NCBI RefSeq assembly: GCF_901521055.1 | Contig: NZ_CABEGA010000001.1 | Location: forward strand, 1-64,000 | Origin: Cellulomonas hominis | Lineage (GTDB): Bacteria; Actinomycetota; Actinomycetes; Actinomycetales; Cellulomonadaceae | DNA length: 64,000 bases | Direction: 5' to 3' | Shown here: one piece after another, positions 7,565 through 16,574 of the stretch | How positions within the stretch are numbered: position 1 is the stretch's first letter | Layout: the number at the start of each line of letters is the position of its first letter | Made by a program: the position numbers and the translations under genes | The notes under the pieces: model-generated | What the model was told of the DNA's origin: nothing | The model's database searches: none | What the model saw: only the letters and a program-made list of their open reading frames with translations

Positions 7565-8773
7565 ATGATCCGCAGCACCGACCACGTCCTCACGAGCCAC
7601 GCGGGCAGCCTGCCCCGCACGCCCGAGCTGATCGCCGCGAACGCGGCCCGGGAGGCCGGCGAGGACGCCGCCGGGTACGAGGAGCTGCTGTCCGCCGCGG
7701 TCACCGACCTCGTGCGGCGCCAGGTCGACCTGGGCATCTCCGTGCCCGGCGACGGCGAGTTCGGCAAGTCCATGTCGAGCGCCATCGACTACGGCGCCTG
7801 GTGGTCGTACTCGTTCCAGCGGCTCGGCGGGCTGGAGCTGCGCGACGGTGCGAGCTGGATCTTCAAGGACGTGCAGTCGTCCCCCGGCGACGTCCGCGTC
7901 ACCGGCTTCGGGCGGCGCCGCGACCGCGCGCGCTTCGAGGAGGCCTACGCGGACCCGACCAGCGGCGTGTTCCACGGCGGGGAGCCGAAGCCGTTCCCGA
8001 CGGCCGTCGCCTCCGTGACGTACACCGGGCAGGACGCGGTGGCGCAGGACGTCGCGAACCTCCGGGCCGCGCTGGACGCCACCGGCGCGCAGGAGGGGTT
8101 CATCACGTCGATCGCCCCCGGCAGCGCCGCCCGCATGGACAACGACTTCTACGCGACCGACGAGGAGTACGTCTGGGCGCTCGCCGACGCGCTGCGCGAG
8201 GAGTACCGGGCGATCATCGACGCCGGCCTGGTCCTGCAGATCGACGACCCGTCGATGGCGGAGAACTGGGACCAGATCACCCCGGAGCCGACCGTCGAGG
8301 ACTACGTGAGGTTCACGGAGCTCCGCGTCGAGGCCCTCAACCACGCGCTGCGCGGCCTGCCCGAGGACCGCATCCGGTATCACCTGTGCTGGGGCTCCTG
8401 GCACGGCCCGCACACCACCGACCTGCCGATGCGGGACATCGTCCGCACCATGCTGAAGGTCCACGCGGGCGCCTACTCGTTCGAGGCGGCGAACGTCCGG
8501 CACGAGCACGAGTGGCGGGTGTGGGAGGACGTGACGCTCCCCGAGGGCAAGCTCCTCCTGCCGGGCGTCGTCGGCCACGCGACCAACGTCGTCGAGCACC
8601 CCGAGCTGGTCGCCGACCGGATCGAGCGGTTCGCGCGGCTCGTGGGCCGCGAGAACGTCGTCGCGGCGACGGACTGCGGCCTCGGGGGGCGGATCCACCA
8701 GCAGATCGCGTGGGCGAAGCTCGAGACGCTCGTCGAGGGCGCGCAGATCGCCAGCAAGCGCCTCTGGTCCTGA
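7565..8773 (+). CDS. MetE C-terminal-domain-like zinc methyltransferase, half length
   Basis: A 402-residue protein matching only the catalytic C-terminal half of cobalamin-independent methionine synthase (about 760 aa in full). The zinc ligands of that family are all present: His273 and Cys275 in YHLCWGSWHG, Glu307 in SFEAAN, and Cys371 in ATDCGLGG. The protein begins with SHAGSLPRTPEL, the usual opening of stand-alone MetE-like enzymes. Such proteins act in methyl transfer to a thiol, or in cleavage of methylthio or epoxide adducts (the epoxyalkane:CoM transferase group). No methyl-donor gene or riboswitch is nearby, so the substrate is open. A strong terminator follows. Confidence 0.82.
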   Translation: MIRSTDHVLTSHAGSLPRTPELIAANAAREAGEDAAGYEELLSAAVTDLVRRQVDLGISVPGDGEFGKSMSSAIDYGAWWSYSFQRLGGLELRDGASWIFKDVQSSPGDVRVTGFGRRRDRARFEEAYADPTSGVFHGGEPKPFPTAVASVTYTGQDAVAQDVANLRAALDATGAQEGFITSIAPGSAARMDNDFYATDEEYVWALADALREEYRAIIDAGLVLQIDDPSMAENWDQITPEPTVEDYVRFTELRVEALNHALRGLPEDRIRYHLCWGSWHGPHTTDLPMRDIVRTMLKVHAGAYSFEAANVRHEHEWRVWEDVTLPEGKLLLPGVVGHATNVVEHPELVADRIERFARLVGRENVVAATDCGLGGRIHQQIAWAKLETLVEGAQIASKRLWS

Positions 8774-8803
8774 CGCCCGGAGCCCCGGCGGCTCCGGCAC
8801 ACG

Positions 8804-8846
8804 CGCCGACGGCCCGGCACCCGCGAGGGGTGCCGGGCCGTCGGCG
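8804..8846. terminator. Bidirectional terminator hairpin
   Basis: A perfect 19-bp stem with a 5-nt loop (gcgag) between the convergent MetE-like gene and ppc. It is the strongest simple hairpin noted in the window and serves either direction. Confidence 0.85.
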
Positions 8847-8863
8847 TGTCCGGGCGGGGCGGG

Positions 8864-11539
8864 TCAGCCCGTGTTCTGCAGGCCCGCGGCGACGCCGTTG
8901 ACGGTGAGCAGCAGCAGGCGCTTGTTCTCCTCGACCAGGTCGCCGGCGTCGCCCGTCCGCAGCGCGCGCAGCGCCCGGATCTGCAGCAGCGACAGCGCGT
9001 CCACGTAGGGGCTGCGCAGCTGCACCGCGCGGCCGAGGATCCGGCGGCGGGACAGGATGCGCTCGGAGCCGGTGATCGCCAGGACCCAGCGCTGCGTCAG
9101 CGCCATCTCCTCGAGCACCAGGGCGGCCAGGTCGTCGCGGTCCCCGAGGGCCAGGTAGCGCTCGGCGAGCCGCTCGTCCGTCTTGGCCAGCGACATCTCG
9201 ACGTTGTCGATCATGGTGCTGAACAGCGGCCAGCCGGCGTACGCCGCCTGCAGCTCCTCGAGGTCGCCGACCGACTCCAGCGCGGTGCCCAGGCCGAACC
9301 AGCCGGCCAGGTTGGTGCGGGCCTGCGACCAGGAGAACACCCACGGGATCGCCCGCAGGTCGTCCAGCGACTCGACGGACAGCCCGCGGCGGGCCGGGCG
9401 CGACCCGATGGGCAGCAGCCCGATCTCCTCCAGCGGGGTCACCTGGGCGAACCACTGCGGGAAGCCCGGGGCACGGACCAGCTCGTAGAACCGGGTGCGC
9501 GACGCGGCGTCCAGGGAGGACGCGAGGCCCGCGAACCGCTCCGTGGCGGCGGCGTTCCGCTCCTCCGTCGACGGAGCACCGGCCAGCAGGGTCGCGGCGG
9601 CGACCTGCTCGATGTGTCGCGCCCCGATGGTCGGGTTGCCGTACCGGGCGAAGATGACCTCGCCCTGCTCGGTGAGCTTGAACCGGCCGTCGACGGAGCC
9701 CGGCGGCTGGGCCAGCACGGCCCGGTTCGCGGGGCCGCCCCCACGGCCGAGGGCGCCGCCGCGGCCGTGGAACAGGGTGAGCCGCAGGTCGTGCTTGCGG
9801 CCCCACTGCGCGATGCGGCTCTGCGCGACGTCCAGGGCGAGCGTCGCGGCGACCGGCCCGACGTCCTTGGACGAGTCCGAGTAGCCGAGCATGACCTCGA
9901 CGTGCCGGCCGTTCTGGGCCAGCCGCGCCTGCACCGCGGGGAGCGTCAGCATCTCCTCGAGGATGTCGACGCTCGCCTCCAGGTCGGCGAAGGTCTCGAA
10001 CAGCGGGATCGCGTCGATGACGGGCCGGGTCGCCGGGTCCGGGAACACGAGCTCCGCGAGCTGGTAGACCGCGGCCAGGTGCTCCGGCGCCTGCGTGAAG
10101 GACACGATGTACCGGCGGGCCGCGGCGACGCCGTAGCGGCGCTGGACGGACCCGATGGCGCGGTAGGTCTCCAGCACCTCGACGGTGCGCGGCTGGAGCT
10201 CGCCGTCGATGCCGTTCTCGGCGATGTCCGCCAGCGCGGCGGCGTGCACCTGCGAGTGCTGCCGCACCTCGAGCTCCGCCAGGTGGAACCCGAAGGTCTG
10301 CACCTGCCAGACGAGCTTCTGCAGGTCCCCGTACCCGGCGCGCGTCGCCCCGGCGGCGACGAGCGAGCGCTGCACCACGTCGAGGTCCGCCAGCAGGTCC
10401 TCGGGGCCGGCGTAGGACAGGTCGGCGTCCCGGCGGCGCGTGGCCGCGATCCGCTCGGCGACCATCCGCAGCGCCCGGCGGTGCGGCTGGTGCCGGACCT
10501 CGGCGGCGGCCTTCGCGGCGGCGTCCTCGGACAGGTCGCGCTGCCGCTGCCACAGAGCGGTGAGCTCCGCGCTGGCCGGGGTGCCGGTGTCGTCGAGCGT
10601 GAGCTTCGCGGAGATCTTCCGCGCCGAATCCTCCAGCGCGGTCAGCACGTGCTCGCTCGCCAGCGCGGCGGCCGCCCGGGTCACCTCGGCCGTGACGTTG
10701 GGGTTGCCGTCCCGGTCCCCGCCGATCCACGAGCCCAGGCGCACGAACGGCCGCGCCAGCGGCTCCTCGCGGCCGGCGCCCTCGCCGCTCAACCAGTCGT
10801 CGAGCCGGCGGTACACCGTCGGGAAGGTGTCGAAGAGCGTGGTGTCGAAGATGTTCATCACGGTGCGGACCTCGTCCAGCACCGTCGGCTTCTGCGACCG
10901 CAGCGGCGACGTGCGCCACAGGGTGTCGATCTCCTCCAGCACCCGGCGGTCGTTCTCCGCGCGGGAGGTCCCGCCGGCCGCGAGGGCGTCCCGCTCGGCC
11001 AGCAGGTCCGAGATGCGGCGGATGGCACGGGACACGGAGCGGCGGCGCGCCTCGGTCGGGTGCGCGGTCAGCACCGGGCGGAACTCCAGGTCCTGGAGCC
11101 GGCTCAGCGCCTCGTCCCGACCGACCTCCTGCGCGAGGGCCTCGATCGCCGCGGGCAGCGAGTCGTCCTGCATCAGCTCACCGGCCGGCAGCTCCGCCTC
11201 ACGGGCGCGCAGCACGCGCACCCGGTGGTGCTCCTCGGCCAGGTTGGCCAGGTGGAAGTAGCAGGTGAAGGCGCGCGCCACCTGCTGCGCGCGCTCGATG
11301 GAGAAGGAGGCGACGAGCTCCTCCGCCTCGGCGAGCGCGGCGAGGTCCTGCTCGTCGTGCGCGCGGATGGTCAGCGCGCGGACGCGCTCGACGTCGTCGA
11401 ACAGCTCGTCGCCGCCGGACTCCCGGATGACGCGGCCGAGGAACTCGCCGAGCATCCGGACGTCGTTGCGCAGCGGGTCGGGGACCTCGTGGCGCGCGAG
11501 GCCACGGCGGGCCTCGCGAGAGGGCTGGGGGTCGGTCAC
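8864..11539 (-). CDS. ppc: Phosphoenolpyruvate carboxylase
   Basis: Carboxylates PEP with bicarbonate to oxaloacetate, refilling the TCA cycle; a soluble homotetramer. The 891-residue length is typical. Diagnostic segments are LTAHPTEARRRS (catalytic His), the bicarbonate/PEP region VMLGYSDSSKDVG, and the glycine loop FHGRGGALGRGGGPAN. The C-terminus ends LQNTG, as in PEPC proteins generally. The GTG start at 11539 follows a TACGCT -10 element by 6 nt, so the transcript is probably leaderless. It diverges from tkt. Confidence 0.97.
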   Translation of the reverse strand: MTDPQPSREARRGLARHEVPDPLRNDVRMLGEFLGRVIRESGGDELFDDVERVRALTIRAHDEQDLAALAEAEELVASFSIERAQQVARAFTCYFHLANLAEEHHRVRVLRAREAELPAGELMQDDSLPAAIEALAQEVGRDEALSRLQDLEFRPVLTAHPTEARRRSVSRAIRRISDLLAERDALAAGGTSRAENDRRVLEEIDTLWRTSPLRSQKPTVLDEVRTVMNIFDTTLFDTFPTVYRRLDDWLSGEGAGREEPLARPFVRLGSWIGGDRDGNPNVTAEVTRAAAALASEHVLTALEDSARKISAKLTLDDTGTPASAELTALWQRQRDLSEDAAAKAAAEVRHQPHRRALRMVAERIAATRRRDADLSYAGPEDLLADLDVVQRSLVAAGATRAGYGDLQKLVWQVQTFGFHLAELEVRQHSQVHAAALADIAENGIDGELQPRTVEVLETYRAIGSVQRRYGVAAARRYIVSFTQAPEHLAAVYQLAELVFPDPATRPVIDAIPLFETFADLEASVDILEEMLTLPAVQARLAQNGRHVEVMLGYSDSSKDVGPVAATLALDVAQSRIAQWGRKHDLRLTLFHGRGGALGRGGGPANRAVLAQPPGSVDGRFKLTEQGEVIFARYGNPTIGARHIEQVAAATLLAGAPSTEERNAAATERFAGLASSLDAASRTRFYELVRAPGFPQWFAQVTPLEEIGLLPIGSRPARRGLSVESLDDLRAIPWVFSWSQARTNLAGWFGLGTALESVGDLEELQAAYAGWPLFSTMIDNVEMSLAKTDERLAERYLALGDRDDLAALVLEEMALTQRWVLAITGSERILSRRRILGRAVQLRSPYVDALSLLQIRALRALRTGDAGDLVEENKRLLLLTVNGVAAGLQNTG

Positions 11540-11545
11540 CGGTCA

Positions 11546-11551
11546 AGCGTA
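11546..11551 (-). promoter_or_regulatory. -10 element (TACGCT) for leaderless ppc
   Basis: TACGCT on the minus strand ends 6 nt before the GTG of ppc. This spacing would place the transcription start at the start codon. No clear -35 hexamer was identified. Confidence 0.45.
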
Positions 11552-11663
11552 GGTCAACGGTCCGACGCACGAGACGGTTGTCCGCCAGTCGGTTACCCGT
11601 CGCGTACCCCGGACGCCGTCCGGCCGCCCGGGCCCTATGTCCTGCGGGCCGCGCGCAGGAGTC

Positions 11664-11669
11664 TAGGCT
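11664..11669 (+). promoter_or_regulatory. Candidate -10 element (TAGGCT) for tkt
   Basis: TAGGCT fits the TANNNT consensus and would give a 5' leader of about 85 nt before the tkt GTG, which has its own weak GAGGTG ribosome site. Confidence 0.4.
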
Positions 11670-11760
11670 CGGAGGCAGTGCCCGCGCCCGATCCTCGCGA
11701 CCGGGTGGGCAGAACCCCCGATGATCCGGGCCGCCGAGGTCCGGGCGGAAATGAGGTGCG

Positions 11761-13926
11761 GTGAACGCGAAGGCTCCCCTGGCCCAGCAGGTCGGTTGGA
11801 CCGAGCTCGACCACAAGGCCGTCGACACGGTGCGTGTCCTGGCTGCGGACGCGGTGGAGAAGGTCGGCAACGGCCACCCCGGCACGGCGATCAGCCTGGC
11901 CCCGGCCGCGTACCTGCTCTACCAGAACGTCATGCGGCACGACCCCGCGGACCCGCAGTGGCTGGGCCGTGACCGGTTCGTCCTGTCCGCCGGTCACTCG
12001 TCGCTGACCCAGTACATCCAGCTGTACCTCGCCGGCTTCGGCCTCGAGCTCGAGGACATCGCCGCGCTGCGCACCTGGGGCTCCAAGACCCCGGGTCACC
12101 CGGAGTACAAGCACACCAAGGGCGTCGAGATCACCACCGGCCCCCTCGGCCAGGGCATCTCCTCGGCCGTCGGCTTCGCGATGGCGGCCCGCCGCGAGCG
12201 CGGCCTGCTCGACCCCGAGGCGGCCCCGGGCACCAGCCCGTTCGACCACTTCGTCTACGTGATCGCCTCCGACGGCGACCTGCAGGAGGGCGTCTCCTCC
12301 GAGGCCTCGTCCATCGCCGGCACGCAGAAGCTCGGCAACCTCATCGCGATCTGGGACGACAACCACATCTCGATCGAGGGCGACACCGAGATCGCGTTCA
12401 CCGAGGACGTCGTCAAGCGCTACGAGGCGTACGGCTGGCACGTCCAGTTCGTCGACTGGACCGAGGGCGGCGAGTACACGGAGAACGTGGACGCGCTGCA
12501 CGCCGCGATCGAGGCGGCGAAGGCCGTCACCGACCGCCCGTCGTTCATCGGCCTGCGCACGATCATCGCCTGGCCGTCGCCGACCAAGCAGAACACGCAC
12601 GGGTCGCACGGCTCGAAGCTCGGCACCGACGAGGTCAAGGGCCTCAAGGAGGTCCTCGGCTTCGACCCCGAGAAGTCCTTCGACGTCGCCCCCGAGGTCA
12701 TCGCGCACACCCGCAAGGCCCTCGAGCGCGGCGCCGCCGCCAAGGCCGAGTGGACCAAGGCGTTCGACGCCTGGCGCGACGCCAACCCGGAGCGCGCCGA
12801 GCTGCTCGAGCGCCTGCGGGCGGGCAAGCTCCCCGAGGGCTGGGCCGACGTGCTGCCGACGTTCCCCGCCGGGAAGGCCGTCGCGACCCGCGCCGCCTCC
12901 GGCGAGGTGCTGTCCGCGCTCGCGCCGGTGCTGCCCGAGCTGTGGGGCGGCTCCGCCGACCTCGCCGGCTCGAACAACACCACGATGAAGGGCGAGCCGT
13001 CCTTCATCCCGGCCGAGCGGTCCACGCACGAGTTCGCCGGCGACGAGTACGGCCGCACGCTGCACTTCGGCATCCGCGAGCACGGCATGGGCGCGATCCT
13101 GTCGGGCATCACGCTGCACGGCCTGACCCGCGCGTACGGCGGCACGTTCTTCACGTTCTCGGACTACATGCGCGGCTCGGTCCGGCTCGCCTCGCTCATG
13201 GGCGTCCCGGCGATCTACGTGTGGACGCACGACTCCATCGGCCTCGGCGAGGACGGCCCGACGCACCAGCCGGTCGAGCACCTCACCGCCGTCCGCGCGA
13301 TCCCCGGCCTCGCCGTGGTCCGCCCGGCCGACGCCAACGAGACCGCCCAGGCGTGGAAGGCCATCCTCGAGCGCACCGACGGCCCCGCCGCCCTGATCCT
13401 CACCCGGCAGAACGTCCCGACGTTCCCCCGCGGCGAAGAGGGCTTCGCGTCCGCCGAGGGCGTCGCGCGCGGCGCGTACGTGCTGCTCGAGGCGTCGACC
13501 GGCACGCCGGAGGTCATCCTCATCGGCACCGGCTCCGAGGTGCAGCTGGCGGTCGCCGCCCGCGAGCAGCTCGAGGCCGCCGGCGTCCCGACCCGCGTGG
13601 TGTCCGCGCCGTCGCTGGAGTGGTTCGCCGAGCAGGACGAGGCCTACCGCGAGTCGGTGCTCCCGACCTCGGTGCGGGCCCGCGTGTCCGTCGAGGCCGG
13701 CATCGCGCTGTCCTGGTGGAAGATCCTCGGCGACGCCGGCCGCGCCGTGTCGCTCGAGCACTACGGCGCCTCGGCGGCGTACGAGACGCTGTACGAGGAG
13801 TTCGGCATCACGGCGGACGCCGTCGTCGCCGCGGCCCGCGAGTCCATCGCGGCCGCCGCCGGGGACGCGGGGCCGAAGTCGGACGCCGACGCCCCGTCGA
13901 CGACGGGCACGGGCGACCAGCTCTGA
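11761..13926 (+). CDS. tkt: Transketolase
   Basis: A thiamine-diphosphate enzyme of the pentose phosphate pathway that moves two-carbon ketol units between sugar phosphates. The 721 residues carry [11 protein letters not shown] near the N-terminus, the ThDP-binding region [16 protein letters not shown], the pyrimidine-domain segment [10 protein letters not shown] and [13 protein letters not shown]. The C-terminal domain is complete and followed by a short acidic Asp/Thr-rich tail. The stop is followed 12 bp later by a hairpin. In many actinobacteria tal and zwf follow tkt; here they do not. Confidence 0.97.
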   Translation: MNAKAPLAQQVGWTELDHKAVDTVRVLAADAVEKVGNGHPGTAISLAPAAYLLYQNVMRHDPADPQWLGRDRFVLSAGHSSLTQYIQLYLAGFGLELEDIAALRTWGSKTPGHPEYKHTKGVEITTGPLGQGISSAVGFAMAARRERGLLDPEAAPGTSPFDHFVYVIASDGDLQEGVSSEASSIAGTQKLGNLIAIWDDNHISIEGDTEIAFTEDVVKRYEAYGWHVQFVDWTEGGEYTENVDALHAAIEAAKAVTDRPSFIGLRTIIAWPSPTKQNTHGSHGSKLGTDEVKGLKEVLGFDPEKSFDVAPEVIAHTRKALERGAAAKAEWTKAFDAWRDANPERAELLERLRAGKLPEGWADVLPTFPAGKAVATRAASGEVLSALAPVLPELWGGSADLAGSNNTTMKGEPSFIPAERSTHEFAGDEYGRTLHFGIREHGMGAILSGITLHGLTRAYGGTFFTFSDYMRGSVRLASLMGVPAIYVWTHDSIGLGEDGPTHQPVEHLTAVRAIPGLAVVRPADANETAQAWKAILERTDGPAALILTRQNVPTFPRGEEGFASAEGVARGAYVLLEASTGTPEVILIGTGSEVQLAVAAREQLEAAGVPTRVVSAPSLEWFAEQDEAYRESVLPTSVRARVSVEAGIALSWWKILGDAGRAVSLEHYGASAAYETLYEEFGITADAVVAAARESIAAAAGDAGPKSDADAPSTTGTGDQL

Positions 13927-13938
13927 CCCCCGCCTGAC

Positions 13939-13966
13939 GCAGCACCCGACGGCCCGTGGGTGCTGC
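13939..13966 (+). terminator. tkt terminator hairpin
   Basis: A perfect 9-bp stem, gcagcaccc / gggtgctgc, with a 10-nt loop, starting 12 bp after the tkt stop. The right arm overlaps the first codons of the nrdI remnant. Confidence 0.6.
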
Positions 13967-14262
13967 TGACCCCGTCGTACAAGACGGGCAACGACCGGAA
14001 CGACACCATCCCCGAGGCGGTGCGGCGGTTCCTGCGGTCCCCGGTGAACCGACGCCGCATGGTCGGCGTGATGGGATCCGGGAACCGGAACTTCGGCCGG
14101 TACTACCAGATGGCCGCGCGGAGCATCGCGGCGCAGTCGCACCGGCCGGTGCTGTTCGAGTTCGAGATCGCCGGCACGCCGTGGGACGTCGAGGAGTGCC
14201 GGCGCATCCTCGCCGACCTCGACGTGGCGCTGGCACGGGACGGGGACGCCCCGGCCGCCTGA
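13960..14262 (+). pseudogene. 5'-truncated nrdI (ribonucleotide reductase flavoprotein) remnant
   Basis: The frame reads LLTPSYKTGNDRNDT, then VMGSGNRNFGRYYQMA and FEFEIAGTPWDVEE, which match the central and C-terminal parts of NrdI, the FMN protein that activates the manganese cofactor of class Ib ribonucleotide reductase. Full NrdI is about 130-155 residues. Here the first 40 or so, including the FMN phosphate loop with the SSxSxNT motif, are missing. The same frame runs back only to the tkt stop codon, so there is no room for them. No nrdE, nrdF or nrdH is near. It may be a decayed gene, or a short protein made from GTG 13960. Confidence 0.6.
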
Positions 14263-14299
14263 CCGGCCGCTACGGGTGTGCAGGACCGACGGCGCGCCC

Positions 14300-14305
14300 T
14301 ACGGT
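14300..14305 (+). promoter_or_regulatory. -10 element (TACGGT) for the leaderless LigD-type gene
   Basis: TACGGT ends 6 nt before the ATG at 14312, so transcription likely starts at or next to the start codon. This supports the chosen start. Confidence 0.45.
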
Positions 14306-14311
14306 GGGCAG

Positions 14312-15424
14312 ATGAGCCCGTCGAAGGTGCCTGCCGAGGAGATCGACGTCCGGGGCCGCACCGTGCGGGTCTCCAACCCGGAGAAGGTGTACTTCCCCGA
14401 CAGCGGGCTGACCAAGCTGGACGTGGTGCGGTACTTCGTCAGCGTGGGCGACGGCATCCTGGGCGCGCTGCGGGACCGCCCGACCACGCTGGAGCGGTGG
14501 CCGCGCGGCTGGTTCGAGGGCGCGAAGCTGTCGACCCGCGTGGACAACAAGGGCGACGCGTTCTTCCAGAAGCGCGTCCCGCAGGGCGCCCCGGACTACG
14601 TCGAGTCGACGACCATCACCTTCCCGTCGGGCCGCACCGCCGACGAGGTCACCCCCACCGAGCTGGCCGTCGTGGCGTGGGCGGCGAACCTCGGGACGCT
14701 GACGTTCCACCCCTGGCCGGTCACCCGCGCCGACGTCGAGGCGCCCGACCAGCTGCGCATCGACCTGGACCCGCAGCCGGGCACGACCTTCGACGACGCC
14801 GCGCGGGTCGCGCCGCACGTCCGGGAGGTCCTCGCCGAGCACGGGCTGAGGGGGTTCCCGAAGACCTCCGGCGGCCGCGGGATCCACATCTTCGTCCCGA
14901 TCGAGCCGCGCTGGTCGTTCACGCAGTGCCGGCGGGCGACCATCGCCGTGGGGCGGGAGCTGGAGCGCCGGCTGCCGGGCCAGGTCACGACGAAGTGGTG
15001 GAAGGAGGAGCGGGGTGAGGCGATCTTCGTGGACTACAACCAGATGGCCCGCGACCGCACCATCGCCTCCGCGTACTCCGTGCGGCCGAACCGCCGGGCC
15101 ACCGTCTCCGCGCCGCTGCGCTGGGAGGAGGTCGCGGACGTGCACCCGGACGACTTCGACGTGACGACGATGCCGGCGCGGTTCGCGGAGGTCGGGGACC
15201 TGTTCGCCCCGCTCGTCGCGCGCACCTCCCCCGCCCCGGGCACCGACGCCGTCCCGCCGGGGTCGCTGGAGGGGCTCCTGGAGCTCGCCGCGAAGGACGA
15301 GCGCGACCACGGCCTCACCGACCTGCCCTACCCCCCGGAGTACCCGAAGATGCCGGGCGAGCCGAAGCGCGTGCAGCCGAGCAAGGACCGGGACCGCCCG
15401 AAAGCCGCCGCGGCGGAGGACTGA
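14312..15424 (+). CDS. LigD-type polymerase domain (primase-polymerase), stand-alone
   Basis: A 370-residue protein of the archaeo-eukaryotic primase fold, as in the polymerase domain of the NHEJ ligase LigD. The metal-binding pair is Asp151/Asp153 in RIDLDPQPG, the nucleotide-binding segment SGGRGIHIF spans residues 186-194, and the third acidic residue is Asp241 in IFVDYNQMARDRT. Such domains add nucleotides, often ribonucleotides, at double-strand break ends or gaps. There is no ligase or nuclease domain in this protein and no ku gene in the window, so it is either a separate subunit of a split NHEJ system or a paralogue used in gap filling. Confidence 0.88.
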   Translation: MSPSKVPAEEIDVRGRTVRVSNPEKVYFPDSGLTKLDVVRYFVSVGDGILGALRDRPTTLERWPRGWFEGAKLSTRVDNKGDAFFQKRVPQGAPDYVESTTITFPSGRTADEVTPTELAVVAWAANLGTLTFHPWPVTRADVEAPDQLRIDLDPQPGTTFDDAARVAPHVREVLAEHGLRGFPKTSGGRGIHIFVPIEPRWSFTQCRRATIAVGRELERRLPGQVTTKWWKEERGEAIFVDYNQMARDRTIASAYSVRPNRRATVSAPLRWEEVADVHPDDFDVTTMPARFAEVGDLFAPLVARTSPAPGTDAVPPGSLEGLLELAAKDERDHGLTDLPYPPEYPKMPGEPKRVQPSKDRDRPKAAAAED

Positions 15425-15470
15425 CGCGCGGGGCCGTCCGGTGCGGCGCGGTCCGGGCGCCCGCGCGCGG

Positions 15471-16301
15471 TCACTCCCCCGTGGCCACCGGGCGCTCGGG
15501 GTCGTTCGACCACTGCGACCACGAGCCCGGGTACAGCACCGGCGTGCGGCCGGTCATCATCAGCGCCGCCGCCTGGTGCGCCGCGGTGACGCCCGACCCG
15601 CAGTACACGGCCACGTCGCCCTCGGGGACGCCGAGCGCGGCGAACCGGGCGGTCAGGTCGTCCACGGGGCGGAACCGGCCGTCGTCGCCGAGGTTCTCGG
15701 TGGTCGGGGCGCTCACCGAGCCGGGGATGTGCCCGGCGCGCGGGTCGACGGGCTCCACCTCGCCGCGGTAGCGCTCGGCGGCGCGGGCGTCGAGCAGCAC
15801 GCCCTCGTCGGCCCAGCGGGCGGCGCCGTCGGCGTCGACCGTCGGCAGGTGCCCGGCCGACAGCTCCACGTCGCCCGGCTCCACGGCGACGTCACCGGTC
15901 TCGACGGACCCGCCGGCGGCGGTCCACGCCGCGAGCCCGCCGTCGAGCAGGCGCACGTCCTCGACCCCCGCCCAGCGCAGGAGCCACCAGGCGCGGGACG
16001 CCGACATCGCGCCGGAGTCGTCGTAGACCACGACCGGCTCACCCGCGCGCAGGCCCCAGCGGCGCGCGGCGGCCTGCAGGTCGGCGACGTCCGGCAGGGG
16101 GTGCCGCCCGTCCGCGGCACTGGGGGCGGCGGCGAGCTCGGCGTCGAGGTCCACGTACACGGCACCGGGCAGGTGCCCCGCGCGGTAGGCGTCGACGCCG
16201 GGCGGGCCGCCGAGCTGCCAGCGGACGTCGAGCAGGCGGGGCGGGCGGGGGCCGTCGAGCGCGCGGGCGAGGTCGGCGGCGGAGACGATGACGTCGGGCA
16301 C
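15471..16301 (-). CDS. Thiosulfate/3-mercaptopyruvate sulfurtransferase
   Basis: A two-domain rhodanese of 276 residues. The N-terminal domain holds LLDVRWQLGGPPG and the structural loop; the C-terminal domain holds LLDARAAERYRGE and the active-site loop CGSGVTAAH with the catalytic Cys near residue 237. CGSGVT is the form usual for 3-mercaptopyruvate-type enzymes, while thiosulfate rhodaneses more often have CRKGVT, so mercaptopyruvate is the likelier substrate. The GTG start at 16301 follows TACCGT by 6 nt, consistent with a leaderless transcript. A much longer frame on this strand through oleA is a shadow. Confidence 0.88.
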   Translation of the reverse strand: MPDVIVSAADLARALDGPRPPRLLDVRWQLGGPPGVDAYRAGHLPGAVYVDLDAELAAAPSAADGRHPLPDVADLQAAARRWGLRAGEPVVVYDDSGAMSASRAWWLLRWAGVEDVRLLDGGLAAWTAAGGSVETGDVAVEPGDVELSAGHLPTVDADGAARWADEGVLLDARAAERYRGEVEPVDPRAGHIPGSVSAPTTENLGDDGRFRPVDDLTARFAALGVPEGDVAVYCGSGVTAAHQAAALMMTGRTPVLYPGSWSQWSNDPERPVATGE

Positions 16302-16574
16302 CCGCCCACGGTACGACCGGCCGGGCGCGCCCGGCGAGCGAAGCCGCAGCCCAGGCACGCCGTGACGGGCGCCGGAGTGGCGCACGCCACGCCCCCCGCA
16401 CGGAACGGCGCGGCGGTCCGGGCCGTTCCCCCGGTGGTGCCCCGCCGCCGGGCTCAGTCCGCTCTGCGGCGTCGTACCTGCACCGTCATGGGGCGCGACG
16501 GGCCCGGGTGCTTCATGCTGCTGTCCTCGGGACCGGCGCGCGCCGCGCCCGCCGTCCGTCCGTCTGGAGCCTGT

